Positions 1 through 8,114 of a stretch of DNA of 41,295 nucleotides are shown piece by piece. Each line of letters begins with the position of its first letter. Position 1 is the first letter of the stretch. The notes beneath the pieces are model-generated. The model made no database searches, was not told where the DNA came from, and saw nothing but the letters and a program-made list of their open reading frames with translations. The position numbers and the translations under genes are program-made. Source of the stretch: Deltaproteobacteria bacterium (lineage in GTDB: Bacteria; Desulfobacterota; BSN033; WVXP01); NCBI GenBank assembly GCA_019308905.1, contig JAFDHF010000035.1, positions 1 through 41,295 of the forward strand, in the 5' to 3' direction.

Positions 1-502
1 CTCATTCCCAGTTCACGATTGGCCCAGTAGCAAAGGAGACTTCGGGCTTTGACAGTCCGGGGATTCTTGCCGCGACTCAGGACAGTGTCAACACCCAGCC
101 TCTCATATCAGACACCAACCCCGCCCGCAGGGGATTTAGATGGATATATCGAACCAGCTCTCTCAGATAAAGATCCTCCTGGCACAGAATCGATTTGTAT
201 CGGTTTTGAAACAAATGCCCGTGACGAAGGTGTTTGCGATTGAATGAAACAGCGTACCCGGTCAAGAGCCGGCGCATGACAGTCGCGAGGGGCACCAGAC
301 CCGTTCGAAACAACAGATGGGCATGATTGGGCATGAGGACCCACCCCAGGCATGCAGTCCGGGTTTCGGAAATTACCTTGCCCAGCCGTTCGGTGAAGCT
401 GTTCCTATCGGCATCATTATAGAATATCCTTCTCCGCTCAATCCCCCGGATGATGACGTGATGGACGGCACCGGCAGCGTCTATTCTCGTCCTTCTTGGC
501 AT
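1..502 (-). pseudogene. Decayed REP-associated tyrosine transposase (RAYT, IS200-like Y1 family)
   Basis: The ORF from 502 to 77 encodes 141 residues of a Y1/HUH-type transposase. The HUH pair is H60 and H62 in MPNHAHLL, a candidate catalytic tyrosine is Y83, and the family motif NRYKSI and the segment VRYIHLNPLRAGLV follow. The reading then runs into WVLTLS and stops. A different minus frame, about positions 100 to 1, carries family C-terminal sequence (KARSLLCYWANRELGM), which continues off the window. The copy is therefore frameshifted. It is also too short between RAGLV and the C-terminal motif compared with normal members of about 230-320 residues, so an internal deletion is likely. The ATG at 502 is the natural start. 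RAYTs normally mobilise or maintain REP palindromes; I see no clear REP array beside it. It lies outside the polysaccharide operon, behind a terminator. Confidence 0.85.
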
Positions 503-583
503 GCGCCCATGGTACTATGAAAATTGATAGGAAGCAAAGCATAAAATCATAGGCGTCCCCTAACCTCCTAACCTCGGATATCT

Positions 584-629
584 AGCAAAAAAGGGGGGGA
601 GAGCCGCCCAAGTAGCTCTCCCCCCCTTT
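584..629 (-). terminator. Rho-independent terminator downstream of the small lipoprotein gene
   Basis: Read on the minus strand, a perfect 14-bp stem (arms at 616-629 and 590-603, with seven consecutive G-C pairs) encloses a 12-base loop and runs directly into six T residues at 592-587. It begins 24 bases past the stop codon of the lipoprotein gene at 653. It therefore insulates that gene from the transposase remnant. The plus-strand side lacks an equivalent U tract, so I call it for the minus strand only. Confidence 0.9.
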
Positions 630-652
630 CAAAGGAAGGGTCTTCTCGGTGT

Positions 653-1069
653 CTACTTCTTTTTGTGTTTGTTCTTTTTCTTCATCTGTCCGGGGGGGTA
701 CTTCCTCTTGTGCTCCGAGAAGTGTTCATAGGGCTTGTCGGTTTCCATCTCAAGGGTAACATAACTCGCGTAAGCGAGGTCGATTCTGCCCGGCAGGTGA
801 ACGGATACCTTCCACCTGTCCCCGTCAAGGTAGAAGTAGACCTTCCTGGTCAAGTCAAAATATACATAGTGTTTGGGATAGTATCGATATCTGTGTTTTG
901 CCCGATATCCGTGGGCAGGCGCCCAGGGTGGAGGCCCCGATTTCGGCGGCGGGTGGCCGGGCGAACCGATGACAACGCCTCCACCCTCGATTCCGCATCC
1001 TGAAAAGAGGGCAAAATACATGGTACAGACTGCTACAATCACGACAGCACTGAAAAGGTCCTTCCTCAT
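653..1069 (-). CDS. Small basic lipoprotein of unknown function
   Basis: A 138-residue protein. I chose the ATG at 1069 because it starts a typical signal peptide (MRKD followed by a hydrophobic stretch) ending in the lipobox LFSGC, with lipidated C25. GAGG lies just upstream; longer in-frame starts would add an unrelated leader. After a Pro/Gly-rich linker (residues about 30-50) comes a Tyr-rich domain with YYPKHYVYFD, VYFYLDGDRW and LPGRIDL, then PYEHFSEHKRKYPPG and a very basic tail rich in Lys. This pattern occurs in uncharacterised small exported proteins of deltaproteobacteria such as Geobacter; no biochemical role is known to me. The Lys-rich tail could bind polyanions such as LPS or acidic polysaccharide, but that is a guess. 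It follows the OmpA-like gene in the same direction and ends at a strong terminator. Confidence 0.75.
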   Translation of the reverse strand: MRKDLFSAVVIVAVCTMYFALFSGCGIEGGGVVIGSPGHPPPKSGPPPWAPAHGYRAKHRYRYYPKHYVYFDLTRKVYFYLDGDRWKVSVHLPGRIDLAYASYVTLEMETDKPYEHFSEHKRKYPPGQMKKKNKHKKK

Positions 1070-1271
1070 CTTCTCATCCTCGCGTCCTTGTCTCTCCGTC
1101 CCCTGAATCAAGAGGCCCCGGCAGAATCCTGGAGAAGCCAGGCCATGCTCACTGCCGGAGGCCGGCAATTCCAGCGCCTGGCCGGCCCATGAGCTTGAAT
1201 GAGCAACGCACACCCAGGCATCCGCCCGTCAAAAGAGGCCTCTCTCTGCAACGCTCCTTGCCTGCCGCCTG

Positions 1272-1928
1272 TCAGGAGCCGGCTTCAGGTCTGGGCTTGA
1301 TCTCTATCTCGACCCTCCTGTTTTTTTGCCTGCCCTCAGGAGTATCGTTCGACGCTATAGGCATGGTTTCCCCAAACCCGATAGCCGTCACCCTACTGCC
1401 CGACACCCCTTTGTCGATAAGATAGTTCTTCACGGTCTTCGCGCGTCTCTCCGAGAGCTCCTGGTTGTACTTTTCAGATCCCCTGCTGTCCGTGTGGCCC
1501 TTGACCAGAATATCCGTGTCAGGGTACCTGATCATCACTTCCGCCATCCTGGTAAGGGTCTCCCTGGCCCCGGGCTTAAGGGCAGCCGAATTCACGTCGA
1601 ACAGGACCGCATCAGCCATGGTGACAACCAACCGATCTTCCTTTCTCTCAACCTCGGTGTTTGGTATCTGCTCCAGTTCCTTGGCCTGCTTGTCGAGTCT
1701 GTGCCCGATGGCCCCGCCGATAACACCTCCGGCGACCCCGCCGATCACCGCTCCGGTGGCGGTGTGGCCCGATTGATGGCCGATGATCCCTCCCACGACC
1801 GCACCGCTCGCCGCCCCGATGGCGGCACCTTTCGCGGTCTTTGTCTTGGCAACCTCCCTTGTCTGTGCACAGCCAGCAATCAACAAAAAGACGCCCAGTG
1901 CGAATACGAGACTAGATCTTTTGTTCAT
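1272..1928 (-). CDS. OmpA-family peptidoglycan-binding lipoprotein with glycine-zipper domain
   Basis: A 218-residue protein. The ATG at 1928 has GGAGG seven bases upstream and starts a lipoprotein signal peptide ending LLIAGC, with C20 lipidated. Residues about 30-80 form a glycine-zipper segment with repeated GA(A/V)IG and GGVIG motifs. Residues about 95-210 are an OmpA C-terminal domain, including VLFDVNSAALKPGA, VKGHTDSRGSEKYNQELSERRA and the closing NRRVEIEI. The Asp of HTDSRG and the Arg of SERRA are the usual diaminopimelate-binding residues. Known members anchor the outer membrane to peptidoglycan. It is separated by 274 bases from the last polysaccharide gene, and a candidate sigma70-type promoter lies in that gap, so it is probably expressed independently. 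Confidence 0.9.
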   Translation of the reverse strand: MNKRSSLVFALGVFLLIAGCAQTREVAKTKTAKGAAIGAASGAVVGGIIGHQSGHTATGAVIGGVAGGVIGGAIGHRLDKQAKELEQIPNTEVERKEDRLVVTMADAVLFDVNSAALKPGARETLTRMAEVMIRYPDTDILVKGHTDSRGSEKYNQELSERRAKTVKNYLIDKGVSGSRVTAIGFGETMPIASNDTPEGRQKNRRVEIEIKPRPEAGS

Positions 1929-2075
1929 CGTAAGCCCTCCAACAGAGTTTTTTTGCAACACGGGAACAAACGGCGGCAGAACTCCCCGCCGACACGAAAA
2001 CAGAGACTGATAATCCTTGCGACTCCGGCAATTCAGCCTGAACGCACGTCCCGAGACTCGCCACCCCCGAACCTC

Positions 2076-2105
2076 ATGAAACCACCAGACCCGAAGACCT
2101 GTCAA
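2076..2105 (-). promoter_or_regulatory. Candidate sigma70-type promoter for the OmpA-like lipoprotein gene
   Basis: On the minus strand TTGACA (2105-2100, a perfect -35 hexamer) is followed after 18 bases by TTTCAT (2081-2076, four of six matches to TATAAT). It lies about 150 bases upstream of the OmpA-like ATG, in the only sizeable gap at this end of the operon. I see no intrinsic terminator with a U tract between the NTP_transf_5 stop (2203) and this site, so read-through from the operon is also possible. Confidence 0.35.
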
Positions 2106-2202
2106 GCACCTGAGAGCCGGAGAGTTCGCGAATCTCCACAGGGCCAACCTGGAGGTCCTTTGTTCTTCGCGGAATCCTTCAGACCCGTCCCTGCACCTCC
2201 GG

Positions 2203-3378
2203 TCAATCCATAGGGCCGGGCCGTGCGGGGACCTGTCCCCCCGGAGGGGTGAACCTGCCGGGTTTGGCAAGGCCTAGCTTCCAGAGAGTATGGAAGATCC
2301 GCCTCTTGGCCCATGGCCAATTCCAGGGTGTGTCTCGCTCCACGACGCCCGGGTGGGGCCACACCATCCTCCGGAGTCCTCCCAGTCCGCCGCGTCTGCC
2401 GCGAAAGGAAAGGAGACGCGCCAGTGCAAGGTCTCTCCTGGACAGGGCATCTATCCCCCCCTGCAGGGCGCGCCTTTGCGCCACCAGTTCCGGCAGGCGC
2501 ATATCGTGCGCCAGGTCGCTGGCAATCTCCCGGCACGCATCGTTCTGCCAGAGCCCCGCGGCCGTAGCAGCGGCAAGTGCCACGGGCAACTGGATCTCCC
2601 ACCTTCTTGCCAGCTCGACCACCTCCGGCGCGAGGGTTTTTCCGGTTCTTTGCGCGATCCGAACGAGATCCCACCAGCTCAAAAGCGGGCGGGGAGTGTG
2701 GTTGATCTGGGCCTGAACGCCCGCCACAACAAAGGCATGGGAGAGACGAATCCTTCTGCCCCCTGGACCGAGTGTGGGATCCGGGCCGGCTTTTTCGATA
2801 AGCTCCGCCTCGAGCCCGGGAGGGACAAGATTCCATAGACGGATGTGAAGTTCGAGGACAAAGCCTCTCTGGTTCCTTGCCACCCAGTGGTGCCACTCCT
2901 CCAGGATAAAACGGTCAAAACGCGTGCCCGGATAGAGGCCCGCCCAACCCTCCGCTTCAAGGGCTGCCCGGGCCTTGAAATAATCGCTCCCGGCGATGAG
3001 TATGTCGAGGTCACTCACCGGTCTCTCTTCGGGATGGTCATAGACACGGGTGGCAAGATCGTTCCCTTTCAGAGGGATCCATGTGACACCCTCCCTGCCG
3101 AGGGTCTCTCCCACACGCTTGATTTCTTCCCGGAGGCACAACCAGCGGGCCATACTCAGAAGCAGCCCGCGACGCCACTTGTCTACCGACGGTCCTGAGA
3201 TCCCGGAAGCGTGGGCCTGAATGGCCAGGGCCGGGGCCATGCGATGGCGGCCCACCAGGGAGGGGTCGATCTCGTGGGCCACCCTCTGGAGAGCCCTTTT
3301 CTGGCCGGCCACGGCCAGTGCAATCATCCTCTGAGATTCCCTGAGAAACATCGCTTCTTCTGCGACAGGGCGAATCAA
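2203..3378 (-). CDS. Nucleotidyltransferase family protein (NTP_transf_5 type)
   Basis: A 391-residue soluble protein, last gene of the polysaccharide operon. The diagnostic segment is at about residues 100-130: WIPLKGNDLA, then RPVSDLDILIAG. The invariant Lys-Gly and the SDLDIL acidic pair are the minimal nucleotidyltransferase active site of the PF14907-type family. Members are frequent in exopolysaccharide loci, but their substrate is not established. The rest is alpha-helical with an Arg-rich C-terminus. The start is uncertain: TTG at 3378 overlaps the WecA stop by four bases (TTGA), whereas an ATG at 3351 has a weak purine-rich upstream. Coupling favours the TTG. Nucleotidylation of a sugar or a partner protein are both possible. 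Confidence 0.8.
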   Translation of the reverse strand: MIRPVAEEAMFLRESQRMIALAVAGQKRALQRVAHEIDPSLVGRHRMAPALAIQAHASGISGPSVDKWRRGLLLSMARWLCLREEIKRVGETLGREGVTWIPLKGNDLATRVYDHPEERPVSDLDILIAGSDYFKARAALEAEGWAGLYPGTRFDRFILEEWHHWVARNQRGFVLELHIRLWNLVPPGLEAELIEKAGPDPTLGPGGRRIRLSHAFVVAGVQAQINHTPRPLLSWWDLVRIAQRTGKTLAPEVVELARRWEIQLPVALAAATAAGLWQNDACREIASDLAHDMRLPELVAQRRALQGGIDALSRRDLALARLLSFRGRRGGLGGLRRMVWPHPGVVERDTPWNWPWAKRRIFHTLWKLGLAKPGRFTPPGGQVPARPGPMD

Positions 3379-4985
3379 TGAAGAGGGAGTTTGGACTTCT
3401 CAGGCCTGCCTTCCCAGGGAAACAGGTGACGGCCGGGCCTCGACTTCAAGTCGCAGCTCTCGCTCAGCTTGGGCAGTTGGGACAGGTCCCCATCGAGCAA
3501 CTGGGCCAGGGTGTCCAGAACGGTTCTCCGCAGGTCTTCAACCCGGCGGAGCGTAGAAGTAGTCAGCGGCGAAGCGATAAGGTCCTTTGCAAGGATCAGA
3601 AAACCGAGCCGCCGCCCCTTGTGGGTCAGGGGGAGGGAGAGGTAGAGAGACCGGTTGGAGTCGAGGGCATGGGAGTCGAGCTTCCCTTCGATGAACTCCC
3701 ACAGGAAGGGCCGGTCCTTTGGAGACATGCCCCGGCGCCCAAAGATATCGAGCTCCACATAATCCATTTCCAGAAACCGGGCAGCCGATGCGGTCCTGTC
3801 CCATACCTCTTCCACGCTGGAGGACTGAGAGATCGCCACCTGCCAAGCCAGGAAGGCACGCCGATCCCTTTGGAAACCGAGATCATCGCCCACATCCCGG
3901 AACCAGCCGATGAGTTTGCCAGCGGCCAGATGCTCGAGATAGCCGAGTTTTCGAATCCCGAGGATCACACCTGCCCCTACTACCAGGAGAATCAACGCGG
4001 CCAGATCGTCTCGGGCGTGGACCAACAAGAGCGAGAGCATCCCCATAGAAATGGTGATACCGTAAAGGATCACCACAGCACGGCGCTGAGTGAAACCGAG
4101 ACTGAGCAGCCGGTGATGCACGTGGTCCCGGTCGGGCTGAAACACGGCCCCACCGAATACAAAACGGCGAATCGGTGCGATCATGGTGTCCATAAGAGGG
4201 AAACCCATGGCGATAATGGGAATCAGAAGGGTCACCGTGGCCTGGCTCTTGATGGATCCCATCACACTGAGGGCCGCCAACATATATCCCAGGAAGTAGC
4301 TGCCGCTGTCGCCCATAAAGATCGAGGCCGGATTGAAATTGTATCGGAGAAATCCCAGGGAGGCTCCTCCAAGTGCGGCCAGACCCATGGCCACGAGAAG
4401 CTTCCCCCCTGTAACGCAGAGTACCAACAGGACCATGGATACAAAGAAGCTCACCCCTGCGGCCAGACCGTCCAAACCGTCGATGAGGTTGATGGCGTTG
4501 ATCACCAGCAGAAACCAGAAGACCGTCAGAGGCAGGGAAATCCATCCCAGGGAAAAGGGAGGCATACCGGGCAGGGCGAGGCCGGTTATCCGGACCCCCC
4601 CGAGATAGGCACTCAGGGCAGCCAGTATCTGGACCGCAAACTTCACCCTGTACCTGAGAGGGCGCACATCATCCCACAGACCCAAACCGAAGGCCATGGA
4701 AGCCCCGATGGCGATGGCCACGACCGGCCTGTCCGGAACGAGAAGACTCAGGACACTGGTGGGGTGGACCCAGGAGAGCTCCGAACAGAGCCACGCAAAC
4801 CAAAGAGAGATGAAGAAGGCCAGGTAGATGGCCGCCCCCCCGGTCCTCGGAACCGCACGGGTGTGGATCTTTCTCTCAGAGGGGAGGTCCATGAGGCCCA
4901 GCCTCCTGGCCGCCCTCTCTCCGACAGGGGTCAGGACCAGGGATAAGGCCAGGGACAAAAGGAATATGGCAATGACGGTCGTCAT
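3375..4985 (-). CDS. wecA: WecA-type polyprenyl-phosphate phosphoglycosyltransferase with GAF-like C-terminal extension
   Basis: A 536-residue inner-membrane enzyme. Residues 1-350 are the MraY/WecA fold with about ten membrane segments. Catalytic motifs are all present: D105-D106 (LWDDVRPL), NAINLIDGLDGLA at 163-175, GDSGS at 225-229, and the HVHHRL histidines at 288-291. Such enzymes transfer a HexNAc-1-phosphate from UDP-sugar to undecaprenyl phosphate, so this is the likely initiating step of the glycan. Normal WecA is about 350 residues; here about 175 extra cytosolic residues (about 360-535) follow. Their pattern, helix AWQVAISQSSSVEEVW, strand MDYVELDIF, then LSLPLTHKGRRLGFLIL, looks like a GAF-type sensor domain. 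Start ATG at 4985 overlaps the upstream GT26 stop (ATGA). Confidence 0.93.
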   Translation of the reverse strand: MTTVIAIFLLSLALSLVLTPVGERAARRLGLMDLPSERKIHTRAVPRTGGAAIYLAFFISLWFAWLCSELSWVHPTSVLSLLVPDRPVVAIAIGASMAFGLGLWDDVRPLRYRVKFAVQILAALSAYLGGVRITGLALPGMPPFSLGWISLPLTVFWFLLVINAINLIDGLDGLAAGVSFFVSMVLLVLCVTGGKLLVAMGLAALGGASLGFLRYNFNPASIFMGDSGSYFLGYMLAALSVMGSIKSQATVTLLIPIIAMGFPLMDTMIAPIRRFVFGGAVFQPDRDHVHHRLLSLGFTQRRAVVILYGITISMGMLSLLLVHARDDLAALILLVVGAGVILGIRKLGYLEHLAAGKLIGWFRDVGDDLGFQRDRRAFLAWQVAISQSSSVEEVWDRTASAARFLEMDYVELDIFGRRGMSPKDRPFLWEFIEGKLDSHALDSNRSLYLSLPLTHKGRRLGFLILAKDLIASPLTTSTLRRVEDLRRTVLDTLAQLLDGDLSQLPKLSESCDLKSRPGRHLFPWEGRPEKSKLPLH

Positions 4986-5767
4986 TCTATCCCATCCGGC
5001 CTCCCAATCGCCTCATGGCCGGGTCGCACCTGTTGGAGTTTCTCGGCCACAACCTTTGAAACAAAAAGGGGACAGGCGATCTGGCGCCTGATCCTTCCCG
5101 GCTCTCTCAAGAGCCTGTACAGCCACTCAAGACCTATTCTCTGGACCCAGTAGGGCGCTCTCGCCTTGTTTCCCGCCAGAACGTCCAGGCTGCCGCCCAC
5201 CCCCTGGCAGACCTTGACCTTCAACTCTGGGAGGTACCTCTCGATCCACTGCTCCTGCTTGGGGCTTCCCAGACCAACGAAGAGAATATCCGCTTTGGAC
5301 CGGTTGATCGCGGCTATGAGATCGTCCCTTCCCTCCCTGCCCACGTACCCGTTACAACGCCCGGCCACCCGGATCGCGGGGTACAGCCTCCTCAGGCTTT
5401 CAACCGCCTTTCGGTTCACCTCTTCATGTCCTCCATAGACATAGATGCTGTGCCCGTTTCCCGCCGCCTCTGCACAGATCCGTTTCATCAGATCGGCTCC
5501 TGCTACACGGCCGACTCTGATACCGTAGAGCCACCGGAGTGCAAGGACGACCCCGACACCGTCCGGAATCAACAGGGCCGCACTCTCGAAGAACTCTCTC
5601 AACAGGGGATCCCCTCGAACCGCCATTATCTTCTCCGGATTCACCGCCAGAATATGGTTCCCTGTCCCGTCACTCTCCAAGCACCTGCGGACCAGCTCCA
5701 GGCAGTCCTGCACGCCGACCGTGTCGACGGGAACCCCGAGGATCCTTACCCTCTGATTTGCTTTCAC
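4982..5767 (-). CDS. WecG/TagA/CpsF family glycosyltransferase (GT26)
   Basis: A 261-residue cytosolic or membrane-peripheral enzyme. Family signatures are NPEKIM near residue 44, LIPDGVGVVLA (catalytic-type D69), GADLM at 90-94, YVYGGHEEV, and GLGSPKQEQWI at 165-175, followed by GGSLDVLAG and the basic C-terminal tail that contacts the membrane. Known members add ManNAc or ManNAcA (UDP donor) to the GlcNAc-PP-undecaprenol made by WecA/TagO. It sits directly upstream of the WecA gene with an ATGA overlap, which fits acting second in lipid-linked glycan assembly. The start is GTG at 5767, four bases after the stop of the toroid gene. The Shine-Dalgarno is poor, so translation probably depends on coupling. 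Confidence 0.92.
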   Translation of the reverse strand: MKANQRVRILGVPVDTVGVQDCLELVRRCLESDGTGNHILAVNPEKIMAVRGDPLLREFFESAALLIPDGVGVVLALRWLYGIRVGRVAGADLMKRICAEAAGNGHSIYVYGGHEEVNRKAVESLRRLYPAIRVAGRCNGYVGREGRDDLIAAINRSKADILFVGLGSPKQEQWIERYLPELKVKVCQGVGGSLDVLAGNKARAPYWVQRIGLEWLYRLLREPGRIRRQIACPLFVSKVVAEKLQQVRPGHEAIGRPDGIE

Positions 5768-5771
5768 GGCT

Positions 5772-6953
5772 CTAGCCCGATGCTTGATTCAGGAGGTACT
5801 CGGTAAGTGCATGGAACGCCCATGCCTGGGCCCAACGGATGTAGGGAATCCTGACCGTGTAGAGCCTCCTCCTCTGGAAGTAGAAGAATCCACGGCCGTC
5901 CTGCATATGAAGGATCATCCACCTGGTTATCTTCTCTGTCAGCTCTCTGTACCCCTCTCCCATCCTTGAAAAGAAGACGACCGCCTGTGCCAGGGAATGG
6001 ATGTCGATGGGATAGAGCCTGTCGTGATAGTACTTCGCCCTGCCGTCCTCAAGAAAGAAGTTCTCAGAGTAAAAGCTCACTCCCCTTTCGAATGAGTGCC
6101 GATGGACGTCTCCAAAGCCCTGCTCGAGGAAATAGAGAATGCACATGAGGTTGAAACCGGTGTGAAACGAATCTATCCACCTCTGAGATTTCGACTCGGC
6201 GTAGTACCAGGAACCGTCGTCTCTCTGGTGCTTTATACTGTATTCGAGACTCGCGAGAGCGGCTTCCTTCAGCCGCTCTTCTCCCGTGTATCCATAGAGC
6301 CTGATCAGCAGAGAGGCGCCCAGGAGGTTTGCGTTGTGAACGGCCGTGTTGTCTACCGGCGTATAGCTGAAGCATATGGTGCCGTCCTCTTCCCTTCTGT
6401 TCAGGTCCTTGAGAATGAACTCCTTTATGGAGACCGCCATCTCCAGTGCCTTTTCTTGGCGGGCATACCGGTAGGCATCGATCAGTGCATGGCCGATGAA
6501 GGAGGAGTTCACCAGGGTAGGAGTATGGCGGGCGATATAGAACGCCCTGGACTGCCAGTCGAAGTTGTAACCCCAGCAATTGCCGGAATATCCCCTGCTT
6601 CTCAGCCTCCGCAGCAGATTCAGGAGCGACTCCATGGTTTCCAGGTACTCCACCTTTCTTTCAACCCGATAGAGCTTTGCATAGCCCCAGAGGAAAAGTC
6701 CGATCCCCTTCGGGTTGAGCCCTTTCTGTATAGAGAGAAAAGGTCTTATGTTGGCCGGCAACCTCCTCATCCCCTGGATCATGGCTATTCGGATGTATTT
6801 TCTGGAGAGGGACAGGGCCCTCAGCATGGGGCTTGTCAGGGCATCAAAGGGATCGTAACCCCTGAATTTTTCTCCTTCTACGTACTTCCTCAAGCGGTGG
6901 AGGGAGGTGCTTATGTCCGCTGGATTCAAGCGTAGATCCCCTACATCCGGCAT
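5772..6953 (-). CDS. Alpha/alpha-toroid protein of polysaccharide loci, six-hairpin glycosidase-like
   Basis: A 393-residue soluble protein with no evident signal peptide or membrane segment. It is built of repeated helical hairpins with aromatic and Gly-rich connectors: GYSGNCWGYNFDWQSR, TPTLVNSSFIGHALIDAY, DNTAVHNANLLGASLLIRLYG, DDGSWYYAES and IDSFHTGFNLMCILYFLEQG. This is the look of the six-hairpin glycosidase/epimerase superfamily found beside exopolysaccharide genes and often mis-annotated in databases as delta-aminolevulinate dehydratase. Conserved Asp, Trp and His residues in the loops would line an active-site funnel, suggesting action on an oligosaccharide or lipid-linked intermediate in the cytosol. 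Hydrolase, lyase or epimerase activity cannot be separated by eye. The ATG at 6953 overlaps the upstream GT4 by 13 bases. Confidence 0.65.
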   Translation of the reverse strand: MPDVGDLRLNPADISTSLHRLRKYVEGEKFRGYDPFDALTSPMLRALSLSRKYIRIAMIQGMRRLPANIRPFLSIQKGLNPKGIGLFLWGYAKLYRVERKVEYLETMESLLNLLRRLRSRGYSGNCWGYNFDWQSRAFYIARHTPTLVNSSFIGHALIDAYRYARQEKALEMAVSIKEFILKDLNRREEDGTICFSYTPVDNTAVHNANLLGASLLIRLYGYTGEERLKEAALASLEYSIKHQRDDGSWYYAESKSQRWIDSFHTGFNLMCILYFLEQGFGDVHRHSFERGVSFYSENFFLEDGRAKYYHDRLYPIDIHSLAQAVVFFSRMGEGYRELTEKITRWMILHMQDGRGFFYFQRRRLYTVRIPYIRWAQAWAFHALTEYLLNQASG

Positions 6954-8050
6954 ACGGCCTTGAAGCAGGCAGCCAGCCCCTCCACTAGGTGTCTTTCAGT
7001 GAAGTGGCTTTCGTAGTGTCTCCGTGAGTTCTCGGCCATCCTCCGGCGCAAAGAGGCATCGGCCACCAGGAGATTGAGCCTTTCCGCAATCTCCCGGGGG
7101 TTCTGCTTCTCCACGAGGAAGCCGTTGAACCCGTCGATTACGCACTCCCGGATACAACCATGGTCGGTACTCACGATGGGCAACCCATAGGCCATGGCCT
7201 CTACAAGAACCCAGGGGTGTCCTTCCGGGGGGTAGTAGGTCGGGAAGACAAAGATATCGGATGAGGCAAGAAGCCGGTGTTTCCCCCTTCCCGAAACGGG
7301 CCCCGTCACCACCACCGGGAGATGTGGAGATTCTTTGAGAAAAGCCTCGAACTCGGCTCTTGTGCTCTCCTCGACCCAATGCCCGGAAAAAACGAATTCC
7401 GCGTGGCTATGGCTTGAGTGGACCGAGGGAACGGCTCTGAGGGTATCCAAGACCCCCTTTGTCTTCATCCTATTGGCCAGGTGGAGAATCCGCACCTTCT
7501 TCCGGTGATTCACCCGGCGAAACCCTACCTCAAAATCCCTGCCGTTACTGACTGCAAAAACCCTCTCTGGAGGCATGATCCTGAAGAACAGACTCCTGTG
7601 TCTCTCACAGAGCACGATCTGTCCATCCACAAGGGAGTGAACGGTACGGACGAACCACCGGGTCAGAGGCCGGGCCGAATCGAACCAGTTCCTGAAGTTC
7701 CCTCCGCGCAGATGGCAGACGACTCTTCTGCCCAAAACCTTCGATACCAGGATGAATCCCGCATCGCGCAGATAGCCCACCGTGGTCTGGCTCAAAGGCA
7801 TGTAGACAATGTCCGGCTCTTTTGTGAGAACCCTCCAGAAAAGGGCTAGGTAATGCCTGAGGGCGAGCGAGACATTCTGGAAATCGACGGCGCCGAGTCT
7901 TCTCAAATCCCTGTGATCCGACGTATCGAGATGGATCAGCTCAAACTCCTCCTTCAACCCCGAATTGAGAATGATCTCCGTGGCGACACTCGGCCCCATG
8001 TAGGGCGGAGGGATCGGGCCTAGAACGAGTATCTTGGCCTTTGACTTCAC
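6941..8050 (-). CDS. GT4 family glycosyltransferase
   Basis: A GT-B fold enzyme of about 370 residues. The N-terminal donor/acceptor loop is at ILVLGPIPPPYMGPS. The C-terminal nucleotide-sugar domain has RILHLANRMKTKGV, then SSDIFVFPTYYPPEGHPWVLVEAMAYGLPIV, the EGxxxxxxEAMAxGxPIV signature of GT4 with its catalytic-type Glu pair. The GTG at 8050 is preferred because the fold starts within ten residues of it. An in-frame ATG at 8140 would add 30 unrelated residues and overlap the sulfotransferase gene by 26 bases, as some other junctions do here, so it cannot be excluded. It lies between a sulfotransferase and a toroid protein. Donor and linkage are unknown. Confidence 0.9.
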   Translation of the reverse strand: MKSKAKILVLGPIPPPYMGPSVATEIILNSGLKEEFELIHLDTSDHRDLRRLGAVDFQNVSLALRHYLALFWRVLTKEPDIVYMPLSQTTVGYLRDAGFILVSKVLGRRVVCHLRGGNFRNWFDSARPLTRWFVRTVHSLVDGQIVLCERHRSLFFRIMPPERVFAVSNGRDFEVGFRRVNHRKKVRILHLANRMKTKGVLDTLRAVPSVHSSHSHAEFVFSGHWVEESTRAEFEAFLKESPHLPVVVTGPVSGRGKHRLLASSDIFVFPTYYPPEGHPWVLVEAMAYGLPIVSTDHGCIRECVIDGFNGFLVEKQNPREIAERLNLLVADASLRRRMAENSRRHYESHFTERHLVEGLAACFKAVCRM

Positions 8051-8114
8051 CGTCCCACCGGCGGGGAAAGGAGGCCCGAGATGTGAACGGTCTCTCGTAT
8101 GATCGAAGAACCCC

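Noticed and set aside
1231-1246. Short hairpin AGAG-AGGC-CTCT followed by TTTT downstream of the OmpA-like gene
   Set aside because: The stem is only four base pairs and the T run is four, too weak to call a terminator; the two lipoprotein genes may be co-transcribed.
3378-4946. Long plus-strand ORF of 522 codons opposite wecA
   Set aside because: It is the antisense shadow of a conserved gene in GC-rich DNA; its translation is low-complexity (Gln, Gly, Pro, His, Arg rich) with no domain motifs.
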